In this document: one piece after another, positions 11,849 through 23,473 of the stretch
Layout: each line of letters starts with the position of its first letter
Numbering within the stretch: the first letter of the stretch is position 1
Source of the DNA: Sphagnum compactum
Lineage: Eukaryota; Bryophyta; Sphagnopsida; Sphagnales
NCBI GenBank assembly: GCA_965153455.1
Contig: OZ234494.1
Span: forward strand, 8,742,001 to 8,806,000
Length of the DNA stretch: 64,000 nucleotides
Reading direction: 5' to 3'
The notes under the pieces: model-generated
The model's database searches: none
Told to the model about the DNA's origin: nothing
What the model saw: the letters and a program-made list of their open reading frames with translations, nothing else
Program-made: the position numbers and the translations under genes

Positions 11849-12545
11849 ATGGAACCGTCCCAAGAGCCAGGTTTCCTGTCCCTGATGATGATGGGTTCGA
11901 GCTCTTCACTTCCCTTGTTCATTGTGCCTCACACAGCACCTCCAGCTCCATCCAAATCCAAGAGAGATCGGAAAGATGATTCTACAGCATTGTTGATGGA
12001 TTTGTTTGAGGAGAAGTTTCTTGCCAATAGCATGAAAAGCTTGATGGACACAGCACCAGTGGCAAGAAATTTCATTGAGGATTGAGGAGGCATTTCCATT
12101 GACCCCTCCGCACACTTGGGCTCAGGTTCAGTCCAAAGTACACAAAATGCGGAAGAAAATTAATCAGTTGAAACATGAGCATGGAGAATCCAGCGCAGGT
12201 CAATGCAAATGGCCATGGTTTGAGCGATGTTTAATGATTTGGGGCAAGACTGCCATGGCTTGTGGCACTGCTGGAGGCATGGACAATGGTGTTCCAATTG
12301 ATTCGGTGGGTGGATCTGCGCAGGAGCCTGCCAACTTGGAGGCTACTGAAAAACATGATACTTCTCCTTCTCCAAACAGACAGGTTCCTCCATTTGCAAG
12401 CAACTCTTCTCAAGGCAGTAAGACTCCACCCACACCAAGGTCAGCAGCTCGCAAGAAGCCAGGGGTGGACGGTAAGCCTCCACAAAAAAATGTTTTAAAG
12501 AAATTGCGTAGAGGGCAGGGAGAGAAAATTAGATGGAGCAGCTAA
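11849..12545 (+). pseudogene. Trihelix (Myb/SANT-like) transcription-factor gene, frameshifted
   Basis: Trihelix factors bind GT-type promoter elements through a Myb/SANT-like three-helix domain. The first frame (ATG 11849 to TGA 12083-12085, 78 codons) gives a Pro/Ser/Lys leader and then ALLMDLFEEKFLANS, the first helix. The domain continues in another frame from about 12075: TWAQVQSKVHKMRKKINQ (helix 3), then HGESSAGQCKWPWFER and GTAGGMDNGVP, typical of the region after the domain. This frame ends at 12545 after a Ser/Thr/Pro-rich, basic tail. The join therefore needs a frameshift near 12075-12085, and the usual second-helix Trp is not visible. No splice sites rescue the frame, so I call it a pseudogene or a recently broken copy. 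Confidence 0.6.
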
Positions 12546-15500
12546 AAAGGTGGGCAGACTATGTCTGCCTGCCTGCCTGTCTGCCAGCGAATTTCAAGGA
12601 GCAGGCAGGCAGAAGCCAAGGTTTTCATAATCATGTGCGCGACCAAGAGATATTGCTCCTTAAGACCGGGGAGGCATCTTATGTAGTTAGGGTCTGTTCC
12701 GCCCAAGAATGCAGCAAGCTTGGAAGGGCTAGCAGTCATTTTGCGGGTGAGAAGGGTTCTGCAAAGGGCCGTTCCAAAGATGAACCAGTTTTCTCACCAC
12801 CAATTGAGATTTCAAGTTTGTTTCCAGTGGTCGATTCACATATAGGGTAATGCCTTGGCAGCCAGGCATTACATTTAGGAACTGAGGGCGGAGCCCAAGG
12901 TCAGCAGGTGTAATGCACTGCTGCAAGAGCATTGCCTAGCATAAACAATGATGGATCACAACCCAACGTACAAGGGGTGCCCATTTAGATAATCTTTGAC
13001 CTTATACTTTCCAATTTTTCATGTTTATAGATGAGACCAGGGAAACAAAAAACACTCTCAAGGTGGGGTCACAGCTGGTGTTTGGGGTTTGTAACTAACA
13101 TTGCCTTAACATTTTAAAAAATGTCATAACTAACATTATCAGAATTCTTAACAAAGATCAACATCGTCATTGGACATTCTTATGTCAATGCTTAGAAGTA
13201 TCGTTGATAACATGAAAATATTTTTAATTATACATCATGTTCAAAGATTGTGCATGAAACATATAAAAATTTGAATACAATAATAAAATGTGCTAATCTT
13301 AAATTATCAAAAGTGATTTGAAATCAATCAAATTGAAATTATATCTCATTCCCAAAATATTTTGAACTTCATCCACACTTGAACCTATTTGAAATAAAAA
13401 CTTAAACAACTAAGTTCACATGATTTAGTTTTAACTAATTAAGACTTAACCAAACAATTAAACTAACACACTTGACAATTTTCTTAATTTTATATCAATT
13501 TGTTCACACCATGATGGTGAGTGGCAACTAACATAAAATTACAATCTTTGTATTATAATCCAATTCATAATTTAGAAATTATTATTATTATTATTTTTAA
13601 AAAAATTCTTCATCACCAAAAGAGGTGAGGAAAAGGGGAAGAAGCAAAGAAACGGAGAGAGACAAAGAATTATGAATGATTGTTGTTTAACATTGACTTA
13701 ATTATTCATTTTATCGAAGATTTTAGCTAACATCAACGTTAAGTTTTGATTTTTTTTTTGAGATTTAATATTAATTAACATTGGCTTAACATTAATGCCA
13801 TGCCATCCACCACTTAGGACTTAATGCTAGTTAACATTGTAGGTGTGGATTAGTGTCTAACTTTAATCACCTTAACATTAGCCTAACATTGAGCTTAACA
13901 TTAGGTGTGGCCCCATATTAAATTAGATGTCATAAAGATTAATTTAAGCCCCAATAGGGGTGGGTGGGCCTACTTGTACAAGTTAGAGTCTTTAAACATA
14001 GTTATAATAGATTTAACCTTGAATAAATTATCTTGAGGAAGTATAATAATCATGTGAAGGCCACTAGCACTCCAATCATAATTTTTCCCCAAATTGTTTT
14101 TATTTTATTTCATTTTTCATTATCTTGTTTTCTTTGAGTTGAAAAGTTTGAATGAAACTTTTTGTTTTGTCTTCATGATATAAGTATCAACTTGATTTTC
14201 ATTTGGGTTGATTTTTCCACAAATAAAAATCTTAAATATATGGATAAATCTATGCGTGTTTTTGTTTTACTTTTGCTTGTGGCCCATATGTTATTAATAA
14301 ACTTTAAAACACTTATAAAAATTTAATGTAGTAGGGTAAACATGCCCCCCACTGAACATCATTTGGTTATCAAGTGTCGATCTAGTGCAAACTAACCTCG
14401 GTCAATAGTCCGGGGCTTTTGGGTTAGCATTTTAAAAAGCTCCTATCACTAAATGGTTAGTCTTAAAAAAGAATGTTCAGTGAATTTGGGCAACCCACAA
14501 ATAATGGTTTTTTTGGTGTGTGACTATGGGTGTGAGAAAATGACAATATTAGTAAATTTTGACTTGTTATGTTTACACATGTTTAGTGATGGGAAAGTAT
14601 GGGCACATTTTGATGTGCATAATTGAAATCAAATAAAATGAAAAATATTAATGTTAAGTTTTTGTTGTTTGGTTATGGATGTGTTTGAAGATAGATAGGC
14701 GCCCAATCTTTAACAAAAGTTTGTATAGGAAGGGTCATTTTGAAGAAGAAAATCTATTGTTCAAAAATAATGCAAGGGTTTTCCTAGAATTTATTGATTT
14801 CAGAAAATGTCAAGAACCCTAAACCCTTCTAGAAGTTTTAGGAAACAATTAAAATAGGTCAGACATAAACCTGTTCATGGATATGCACAAAAACAAGATG
14901 AACGGCAAGTGCAACCTATGGGAAATGAACCTATGAATGCACCAAACATGGATGTAACACAAAGGGGAGAAATCAATAAACAACATCAAAATGTCGAAGA
15001 ACCGGTTGTGCAGAAAGACCCAATAGTGCTCTCAACCACTCATTAAAAAACACCACTAGCAATAACCCAACTAAGGGTGGTGAATGTTCATAATGATGAC
15101 AATCATAAACATGTTCAGCCGTTTGATGAGGTCGTATCTGTTCAACAATCATGGCAATCTGCAACCCCAGGTTACAATCTACCCAAAACTGGTGCATCTA
15201 CACCAATTACAACATCTACTAGTTTTCAAAACCAACCATCACATACCAATATTCACTTGGTACTCACTAATTCAAAGATGGAATGACTTCACCTACTCAA
15301 AAGGTTGGAGTATCTTCATCATGTTGACCAAAGACCGTCTAATTAATCAATTTCTATACCACATGTAGAAATTGTTGAACCCAGATCAACACCCATAGTC
15401 AATTTAACACTGTAACATGGACTTTGTATGGACTATTTTTTTGTCCAAAAATGAGCCATTCATTAGTGCATATACCCCTTGAAATAATGCAAATATTTTG

Positions 15501-16087
15501 GAATGTAAATGATGAACTCAAAGTTATATTCAAGTGATGAAATGTTTTCTAATCTTTTGGGCTTAAAAGTGGGTCATGGTAGTATATTAAGTTCAACTAA
15601 TGTTATTTTACAATCCAAAATTACAAATGAAGAAGCAACAATCCTCATTGAAACACATCAAACCCCATATCAAGGTCTCACCACTAGCATAATGGTTTAG
15701 GTTTGTACATTCAATTCTTGGTTGAATTTTGCAACTTAAATATACAAAGATATTTTCTTACCAAAGAATACATGTGGATAGTTTTGTTAGGTTAGATTTA
15801 ATTGGGCAGGTAGTTTTTTTTTAATGAATATAGATTTGGTTATGGTAATGCACAAATTGTTGTACATTCCATGTGGGTGGCAACCAAAAAATACAAAAAA
15901 AACCAATAAGAGCAAATCCTCCAATGTTAAGAATTTGAGGACATGTGGTAATAGTGTAGCAAACAACTACCAAAACCCTAGAGATTCCAAAGGTGCCTCC
16001 ACCATGTATTTCTAGTGATTTCAATTTTTATTAATTTGGAAATATTTGTTTTCATCACCATTTTAGAACCTGTATAAGGCAATACAT
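12546..16087. other. Intergenic, AT-rich, with decayed repeats
   Basis: A short tgcc microsatellite lies near 12562-12583. From 13060 to 13920 the sequence is full of taacatt and cttaacatt phrases and is roughly bounded by inverted ggggtcacag / tgtggcccc motifs. This suggests an old element of about 860 bp, but no target duplication was found. The remainder to 16087 shows scattered short frames without domains. Confidence 0.35.
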
Positions 16088-16414
16088 GTGCAGTTCTATT
16101 TATGTTGTCATAACCTGCAAGTGCAGTTTGACAAAGGTGATTCAGTGTTTTTGATGAGTAAATGTCATACTACAACAACTAGAACAAAATGTCATATTGT
16201 AGCAAGTGGAGTAGTATTTGGTGTTGTAGGTGATACATTTCATGGGGTTGTTATTGAGGATGGGGTGTACAAAGTGGAGGTGCATGGTGTGATGCTCCTT
16301 GAAATAACTTTGATCTTTCCAAATTTGAAAGATGATTTTCCACAGCTACTTCTAAAGGATGTGACAAATCAATTCACACTTTGGGAAGGTGCAAATTTGA
16401 GGAAAAGTAGTTGA
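16088..16414 (+). CDS. Possible decayed plant-transposon accessory ORF
   Basis: A 108-codon frame. Residues of the type IVASGVVFGVVGDTFHGV followed by a short KVEV strand and an LLLKDV segment resemble, in layout, a small domain found after the transposase in plant CACTA-type elements (hxVAxGxV, then HGVxL, then xVxV). The resemblance is from pattern memory only. It has no neighbours that would make a full element, and its start and end look arbitrary. At most it is a remnant. Confidence 0.25.
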   Translation: MQFYLCCHNLQVQFDKGDSVFLMSKCHTTTTRTKCHIVASGVVFGVVGDTFHGVVIEDGVYKVEVHGVMLLEITLIFPNLKDDFPQLLLKDVTNQFTLWEGANLRKSS

Positions 16415-17919
16415 ATTGTTCTCTTTAGTCTATTGTATATGTGTGGTGTGGCTCAAAATGCCATGAACTAATTCTAAACTACATTTATGTGTCACTTGAT
16501 GTTTGCAAGCTTTCAAGTTCTTTCAATTTTCCTAGTCACTTATTGTATCCATGCCTCAGTAACTCAATAAATAGGGGATTATCAGCTTGAGAATATGTTT
16601 CAATATGTTAGGTCTATGTACAAAGGCCCATTATGTTTTCCATTACATCACTTGTACATTCTTTTTGTGTACATGCTTTCATTATTATAGAATGTAATTG
16701 CAATTCTAATCCAATTAGATTGCCATACAATTACAACTAGTGGAGTTGCATTTGTACCCTACCTTACAACTATTGTAATCATTTGTGTCATCTTGCTTTG
16801 TAACTAGTGTAGTCACATGTAAGGTCCGCTTTCAACTACTTTAGTCACATACTCAATTGCAAAGTTTAGATATAAAATATATATAATTATTTTAAAGCTA
16901 ATAATTAATGCCATGTGGCAAAATTGTGATTGCACATGATAATCATAATATTTTCATTTAAATTTTATATATTATTATCTATTGCCACATGGATGCCACA
17001 TTAATTTTGTTTAAATTAATTTTAAAAATAAAATTTTAATTATTATCAACCACCACGTGTCCATCAACTAATGGATAATCCATGGTTTGATTAATGTGTG
17101 GATTGTTGCCACCTAGCTACATTTTCGCCAATTTGAAATGTAATTAAAAAAAAATAATTATGGAAAATTATTCTGTAAATTAATCTATCTTGCCACGTGC
17201 CAATTATCTAATGGATAATCTATGTCCGATTATTGGACAAATTTTTGCCATGTGGTTATATCTTAACCAATTAAGAATATAATTACAATAATTTTGATTA
17301 TACAAGTAATTGGTAAATTATCATTCCTTACCATTTTTACAACTAAAAGTGACTAGACATTTTAGTCATATAAGTAGTCATAAATAACTGTGCCATGTAG
17401 GCATATGTCATTATAAATTTGAATCATAAAAATTAGTTGTAAATGATCATGCCATGTAAGTTGGATGAAAAGTTTGTGCAAGCCACACTTTCATGCGATT
17501 GTCGTTTCAACTTGATGCCAAATAATGTTTTTTGCGATTAAAATCTTATGCAACTTGTTTAAGGTTGGAAGAATTTGTAGTCACATGTGGCATTTAGAAC
17601 TAAAAACAATTCAATTTATCGGAAAATTCGTTTTTCTTGGGTCACTTACAAGCTATCACAATTTTTTTTTAACCTTTTGTTTTGATAACCCATGATCGAC
17701 TCCTATCTATTAAAATTTCCTTATCTGTTTCATTCAAAAAGATTGAATAAGAGAGATAGAGTGATTAATATTCAATATTTTATTAATATTTGGTCCCTCT
17801 TCTCATTTTATGCATAAATAATTAATGAAATGAATTTAAATTCAACTTTAAGTCAAAAATAGAAAGGTTGAAATACCAGAAGTTAATACACAAATTCCTT
17901 GTAGTGGAAAGCAGTTCAA
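16415..17919. other. Intergenic, AT-rich, with weak repeats
   Basis: No gene. Around 16730-16860 phrases like acaactagtg and ttgtaactagtgtag recur, and the phrase ctaatggataatc occurs at about 17069 and 17206 with related flanks, suggesting old tandem duplications. Confidence 0.4.
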
Positions 17920-18615
17920 CACATTAAAGGGCTTCAAGAGATCCACACACCAACATTTACAAATTGAAGAGCCAAAGAGATTAAGCTCCCTAAACTTTAC
18001 ATTGCAATTAGTAACAAAGAGTGAACAACAACATTAGTGGGTTTAGGGATGAACTCACCAACATTTACGAATTGAAAAGCCAAATAAATCACACTCCCTA
18101 AACTTTATATTACAATCTATGACAAAAAGAAATTGAACAACATTAATAGGTTCAAGGATGAATTCACCAAGGTTTATAGATTGAAAAACCAAATAGATCA
18201 AACTTTCTAAACCTTAGATTGTAATTAGTGACAAAGAAAAATTCAACAACATTAAGGGGTATAGGGATGAACTCACCAACCTTTATAGTTGGAAAAGTCA
18301 AATATTTCAATTCTTTAAACCTTACATTACAACCAATGATAGAAAAAAGTTCAACTACATTAGTAGGTTTAGGGATTAACACACCATGAACATTTATAGA
18401 TTGAAGAAAAAAAAGATCAACACCCCCTAAACCCTAAATTACAATCATTGATAGAGAGAAGTTTAGCCACATTAATAGGTTTAGGGATGAACTCACCAAC
18501 ATTTATAGATTGAAAAGTTAAATAGATCAAGTTCCGTCAACTTTAAATTGGAATTAGTGATAGAGAAGAATTCAACAACCTCAACGAGTTTAAGGATGAA
18601 CACAACAACACAAAT
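17920..18615 (-). repeat. Minisatellite, about six copies of a 108-bp unit
   Basis: The phrase gggatgaactcaccaac and variants recur about every 107-112 bp (near 18046, 18153, 18265, 18373, 18486, 18593), each followed by an attgaaaa and caaat phrase. The period is a multiple of three. On the - strand two successive copies read as one frame (18164-18382) with repeats such as VGEFIPIPLNVVEFFFV and NLRFRKFDLFGFSI. Other copies keep the same amino-acid pattern after frame shifts. The array could therefore be a decayed coding repeat, loosely leucine-rich-repeat-like, or a non-coding satellite that is open by chance. Confidence 0.75.
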
Positions 18616-19731
18616 GCACATTAAACCATAATGTTAAACCTAGCCCAAACCTTATTGCACAATGCAAAAAAAAGGAAAAAAGTGTGGACTTCTGAAATGA
18701 TTATTCAAGCATTGCATAATAAACTGGGAACCTTAAACACTTGGATTTGAGTTTTGCTTGAAATCCTATAAATTAAAATTCACATTTTGTGCATTTTTTG
18801 TGTATGTTTACACTAACTTAGTAGTACTTCAATCTTCTTCCAAATCGATTGCAAATTGCTAATCAACAAACCATGATTTCGATCTTCCTCCAAATTGACT
18901 GCAAGTTGTGATGGATTTTTGCATGCAACACCTTCTTTCATGCGAACAAAAGAACGAAGCAACACAACTTGCTTTCTACATCACAACTTGCATTTGAATC
19001 CATGTCCAACCCTTCTATAATAAGGTGTTTAAACTTTGGAAGGCATGAACCTACAACATGTTCTAGATTTCAACAATAAAAAATGCAAAATCTAATAAGA
19101 TTTTGAAGTGTTCAAGGAATTAATCTCAAACACCCCTTAAACATTCAATGAAATTGCCAAATTAAGATCTTGTATCTGCAAGCTTCAAATGTTACTTGTT
19201 TCTCCCCCCTAATTTATAATTGTACAAAATTGTATGAGATATTGACTCACTTGAAGTTGGACTCCTTGCAATGCCCTTTTTTCTTTTAGTGAAATGTTGG
19301 TGACATCACATGCTTCATCAATTTATTTTTCACAAGCCAAAACAAAAGAAGATAAAAAACTTGCAAAGGAAGACTTGTACAAAGGGAGGAGAGCATGGTG
19401 GGGTGTAATGAGGGTGGGATTTTGGGCTTCAAAAGAGATACAACCATTGTAAACAATATTGATGGAGATCTCGTAGGCAATTGGCAAATCTTGCAAACCC
19501 TAAAAGACAACCATGTGTTTTTGGCAAAAATTCCAAATGTTTTTTTGGTTTTTCCCTTTATGCAATTTGCTTGCCATTAATGGATTTTTCATTTTGGCAA
19601 AAGTTTGTATAGAAAAAAAATGTTGGGCCTGATGGATGCCAAACTTTCTTTTATTCATGAAATTTGCCCAAAAAGTGAAATTGGAAACTGAAGTGTAACG
19701 TGAAGATTTCAATCACCAAAAAGAGTAAAAA
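18616..19731. other. Intergenic, no gene seen
   Basis: AT-rich sequence without supported genes or clear repeats. Confidence 0.4.
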
Positions 19732-19880
19732 TTACCAGATTTTTACATTTGGTTTTCAGTAAGTAGCTAGAAATACAAAAGGTTGATTAAAGATTTTTGT
19801 TTCATATTTAATTTATAGCCAGATTTGGTTAAATCTTCGTATGGATGATCATCACTTTGGCCACATAAAAAAATCCTACA
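19732..19880 (+). repeat. Dispersed repeat family, copy 1
   Basis: Carries the family signature: accagattttt, then a tagc motif, then tatagccagatttggtta at 19814, then tggatgatcatcactttggc and cacat. Other copies lie near 22.2, 40.0, 42.8 (inverted), 52.2, 58.8 and 60.5 kb. Confidence 0.6.
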
Positions 19881-19912
19881 AGAACATTTGGTGAGTGTTG
19901 GGTCATATAATC

Positions 19913-20244
19913 CAGCATCAGGTGGTCCTTACAACGAGGAATTGATACCCATCAGTTATCAACCCAGGTATATGCCCATTTGCACATCAGTTCTCAAAAA
20001 TTCATAGAACCAGTTTTGGTATATAATTGCAGTTCTCAAAAAAAGAGAGTTAAAAAACCAGCCAGATAATTGACAGTTCTTTGCCAGTTCTTTCATGAAA
20101 ATTGTTGATTCTTTAAAGTTTTTGAAATGATGGAAATGGATTCTGATTTTTTTCAAAGAACTGGAACTGATGGCTCTTTGATTGAAATATTTAAAGAACC
20201 GGAACCAGTGGTTATTTTAAAATTCAAAGAACTGCCCAACAGTG
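19913..20244. mobile_element. 332-bp hAT-type MITE with 8-bp target duplication
   Basis: The element is flanked by perfect 8-bp direct repeats atataatc at 19905-19912 and 20245-20252, the length made by hAT transposases. Its right end reads actgcccaacagtg, the complement of a CAGTG/CACTG-TTGGGCAGT-type terminus seen elsewhere in this window. The left end cagcatcaggtggtcc is a diverged version. The interior is full of agttctttga / aagaactg phrases in both orientations and has no coding capacity. Confidence 0.65.
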
Positions 20245-20252
20245 ATATAATC

Positions 20253-22194
20253 CTAAAAAGTGAAAGAATTCTCCCTGGAATCTGTTGAAAATTCATTCAA
20301 ATGCTCTCTCTTCAAAATCAACAGTTATACAACCAGTGTGGAGCCGGACAAAACACTAAAAGCTGAGATGTCCTGTAGCTTGCCTCAATTTGGCACCAAG
20401 ATCTGATATAATAATTTGTGAGGAGCAAAACAGCAGGAAGAGAGCACGTTGATACGAGTGCATTTCACTTTTGGAAGTTAACAATCATTAACAGCTTTAG
20501 CTCAAAAATAATAAGCACTTAAGCACATAATCACGGATGCGGCTTTTCTGCTAAAGGAAGTTTGAACTTGAGAACCTCACATGGTTTAAGGGAAAAGAGC
20601 CAGGTGGGCGCATTGCAGTGCAATTTTGGATATTTTAATATTTGGAGTGGCTATTGTGATTGCAAACTGGGAGTATCTTTAGATAGAATAAATATGTTTA
20701 AATAGTTTCATTTTGTTACACACCCTCTCAAAACTAAGTAGGTAAGTGACTTTTGGGCCTGAATTGGTTTTCAATAAAATTGGATTACAGAGAATGACCT
20801 ACAATCTCTTTGATGGCATTCAAAAGTTTGATGAGAGAACCAAGCAAAAGGAACTTTCAATCTTGGTTCTAACTTTTTTTTTTCTTTTTTGTGGAACCTC
20901 CAATCTAATCTTGAGACCAATTTCTTTGGTTTTAAAAAACCTTTGTTTCTAATCATTTTCACAAAAAAGAGTTTAAAGTTGGTTTGAAATAGGGTTCGAT
21001 TTCATCTTCATTATACACAACTCAACCCCAAAAAGAAGCGTGTAATTAGTTTTTCAACTAATGCACACACTCCAAAATAAAGATTATATAATATTAATTA
21101 TATACAACCAATCAAATGCAATAACTTGTTTGAAAGGTAAAGTTAAATATATATATATATATATTCAAAAAATTATATTTATGTATTTAGAGAACCTAAA
21201 CCTTTTAAAAATGGGACAAGTCCCCCAATTTTAGTTCTAATTCAATTTAAAATATATATGATTTTTCAATTAAGTTCCAATGGTGGTTCCAAAGAAACTT
21301 GGAACCTCTCTTTTGGAGATCCTAGAACTTGAACTTGCTAAAATTCTAAAAATTTGCCAACACTGGTTCAAACTAGACACAATGTCCAACAAAACAACTC
21401 TCAATGTGCAGATATGAATAAATGAAAATGACACATGTTTATGCACTACTTCCTTGTATTGATAATTAATACTTATTAATGATTAAATAAATTACCTAAT
21501 ACTAACAAATGTCTAATTCACATATTAACCAATGTGAACACAATTCAAATTAACAACTAATCAAATAAAACCTATAAAAATATTATTAACATTTACAAAG
21601 GTCAACAATTTAGATATTCTCTTAATACCCTATTATACATCCTTATTTTTCTTGGTTAACAGTGAGGTATGAAATCATGGGATCATTTAACTCGGTTTCC
21701 AAAAGACAAGAGTGAGAGAAAGTGGAAACTTGTGACAATCCTCAAATATAATCAACCTTTCCTAGGTTTAGTACAGGTCCGAGTATCCTTATTTGTCACA
21801 ATTTCATCTCTTAAATAGGTAGATTATTTTCACCCAAAAAGAAAACCCCTAGTTTGGTGCAATTATTGGTTCTTGAAATTTTGGCATCCACTGGAGCTCA
21901 AGAGAACCACTTCTTAGATCATGTGGGCACCCTCAATCAAGGGTTCATATACCATTACTGGGTTCTTGCGAAGTGTCAACTACCCAACACCAATCTGAAC
22001 CCCCCTTTCAATAAAGATATTCATTTTAGTACATGTTTCAACATGTTCAGTCAAACGAATAAGCTACCTAAAAGAAAGAATAGAGAGATACATATTATAA
22101 GCCAATTTTTTACTGGCGAAATTCTGCCAAGAAAAGAAATTCAAAACTCAAAATGAAGTGATTTTGGAGATTTTCAATTGCCACAAGTAAGGGA
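20253..22194. other. Intergenic, AT-rich, no gene seen
   Basis: No supported gene. There is a short (ta)n run near 21151-21164. Fragments such as gaaccaagcaaaaggaac and ttggaacctc suggest further hAT-MITE-like debris. Confidence 0.35.
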
Positions 22195-22350
22195 AAAAAT
22201 AGTAGAAATGGCTAGATTCTCAGATATGGTTTTCAGTGTGTACTGAAAAATATGAAAAGATGATTAAAGATTTGTACATCATATCTGGTCTATAGGCAGA
22301 TTGGTTGAATTTTCTTAGGGATGATAGTCACTTTGGCTTCCAAAAAATAA
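22195..22350 (+). repeat. Dispersed repeat family, copy 2
   Basis: Contains ggctagattct, ggttttcagtg, gattaaagatttgtacatca, then ctggtctataggcagattgg and atgatagtcactttggc. It lines up best with the 19.8-kb copy. Confidence 0.55.
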
Positions 22351-23473
22351 TTCATTAAAAAACAACATAATACAAATTATTGTAACGCTCAACTGTAAAG
22401 ATTGTTTCAGCCTTGAAAGATGCTCATACAAGTATTTCAATCTGCAATCTCAACTTTTAAGTGTTCAGAAGGTATTATCTTGTTACCTGGCTATAAACAG
22501 GATGAAAGTCAAATTTCTAGCCTTATCTAAGAATAAATATGATAAGTTCTGAGCATTGTAAATACATGAACTTATTCATAAATGAAAGAAGTATTTGAAC
22601 TATATTTTTTAGATACTTTGCTTTAAACAGACATTCTTGAAATAAAATCTGAGTTTTGTTTATTTTCGATTTTTTAATAGATCCCTACAATGATAAACAA
22701 GGGGTGTGTTACACTATGGCCTTGCCATTTACATTAAAATATATCTTAAGGCAAAAGAAGAATTATGGAAACGCAAATATTTCACCATGCAAAAATATAA
22801 TCTTCCAAAAATCCTCTAAACCAAAATCCTTCAAGATATTATAACTCTATGACGAATCTCAAGTTTCAACACAAAGCCAAAATATCATCTTTCAAAAATC
22901 CGCATATAAAAATAGACCTATTATTATTACCTAGGGGCCTATTAAAATCCCTTAAGCTACTATACTCTATATTGAATCTAAACACAATATCCTTGCCTTG
23001 GTAGGCAAAGCCAACAAATAACTTCTTTTGAACTGACATCAGAGAAACTTAAATGACCTCCCCATGCCATGCCCTTCTTGTGTATATACAAATCCTGACA
23101 AAGGCACACCAGCCAGTATTTTTTTCGAATTTCTGATCTTGCATCATTGGGTAGCATCTCAAGAGGGATTTAGCATTAAATGGGGACAGGTCTAAATAGT
23201 AGAAAACATAGCTTAACAAATCCTAAGAGACTAAAATCAGAGTCCAAATGTGGAGGAAAAAATTTCAGTTTTTTTCGAAATTTGGAAGAAATTTTTTTCA
23301 GGAAAAACAGGAATGTTTTGACAAAATATATTCCCATTTTTTTCATTTTTCTCATTTTGGCTGAATTCGCACCGAAAAAAAACGTTGACACTAGCTAGCC
23401 ATAGGTGTTAATCACCACTTTGATACAGTTCTTTGCAAATGCCAGAAAGACAATGGGGCCCAGGGGTATAAAC
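22351..23473. other. Intergenic, no gene seen
   Basis: AT-rich sequence without a supported gene. At 23250-23390 a gaaatttggaagaaattttt-like stretch resembles sequence at 52.4 and 59.0 kb next to other copies of the dispersed family. Confidence 0.35.

Noticed and set aside
13061-13920. Possible 860-bp transposon with ggggtcacag / tgtggcccc ends
   Set aside because: The inverted ends are short and imperfect, and no target duplication was found; kept only as a remark in the gap description.
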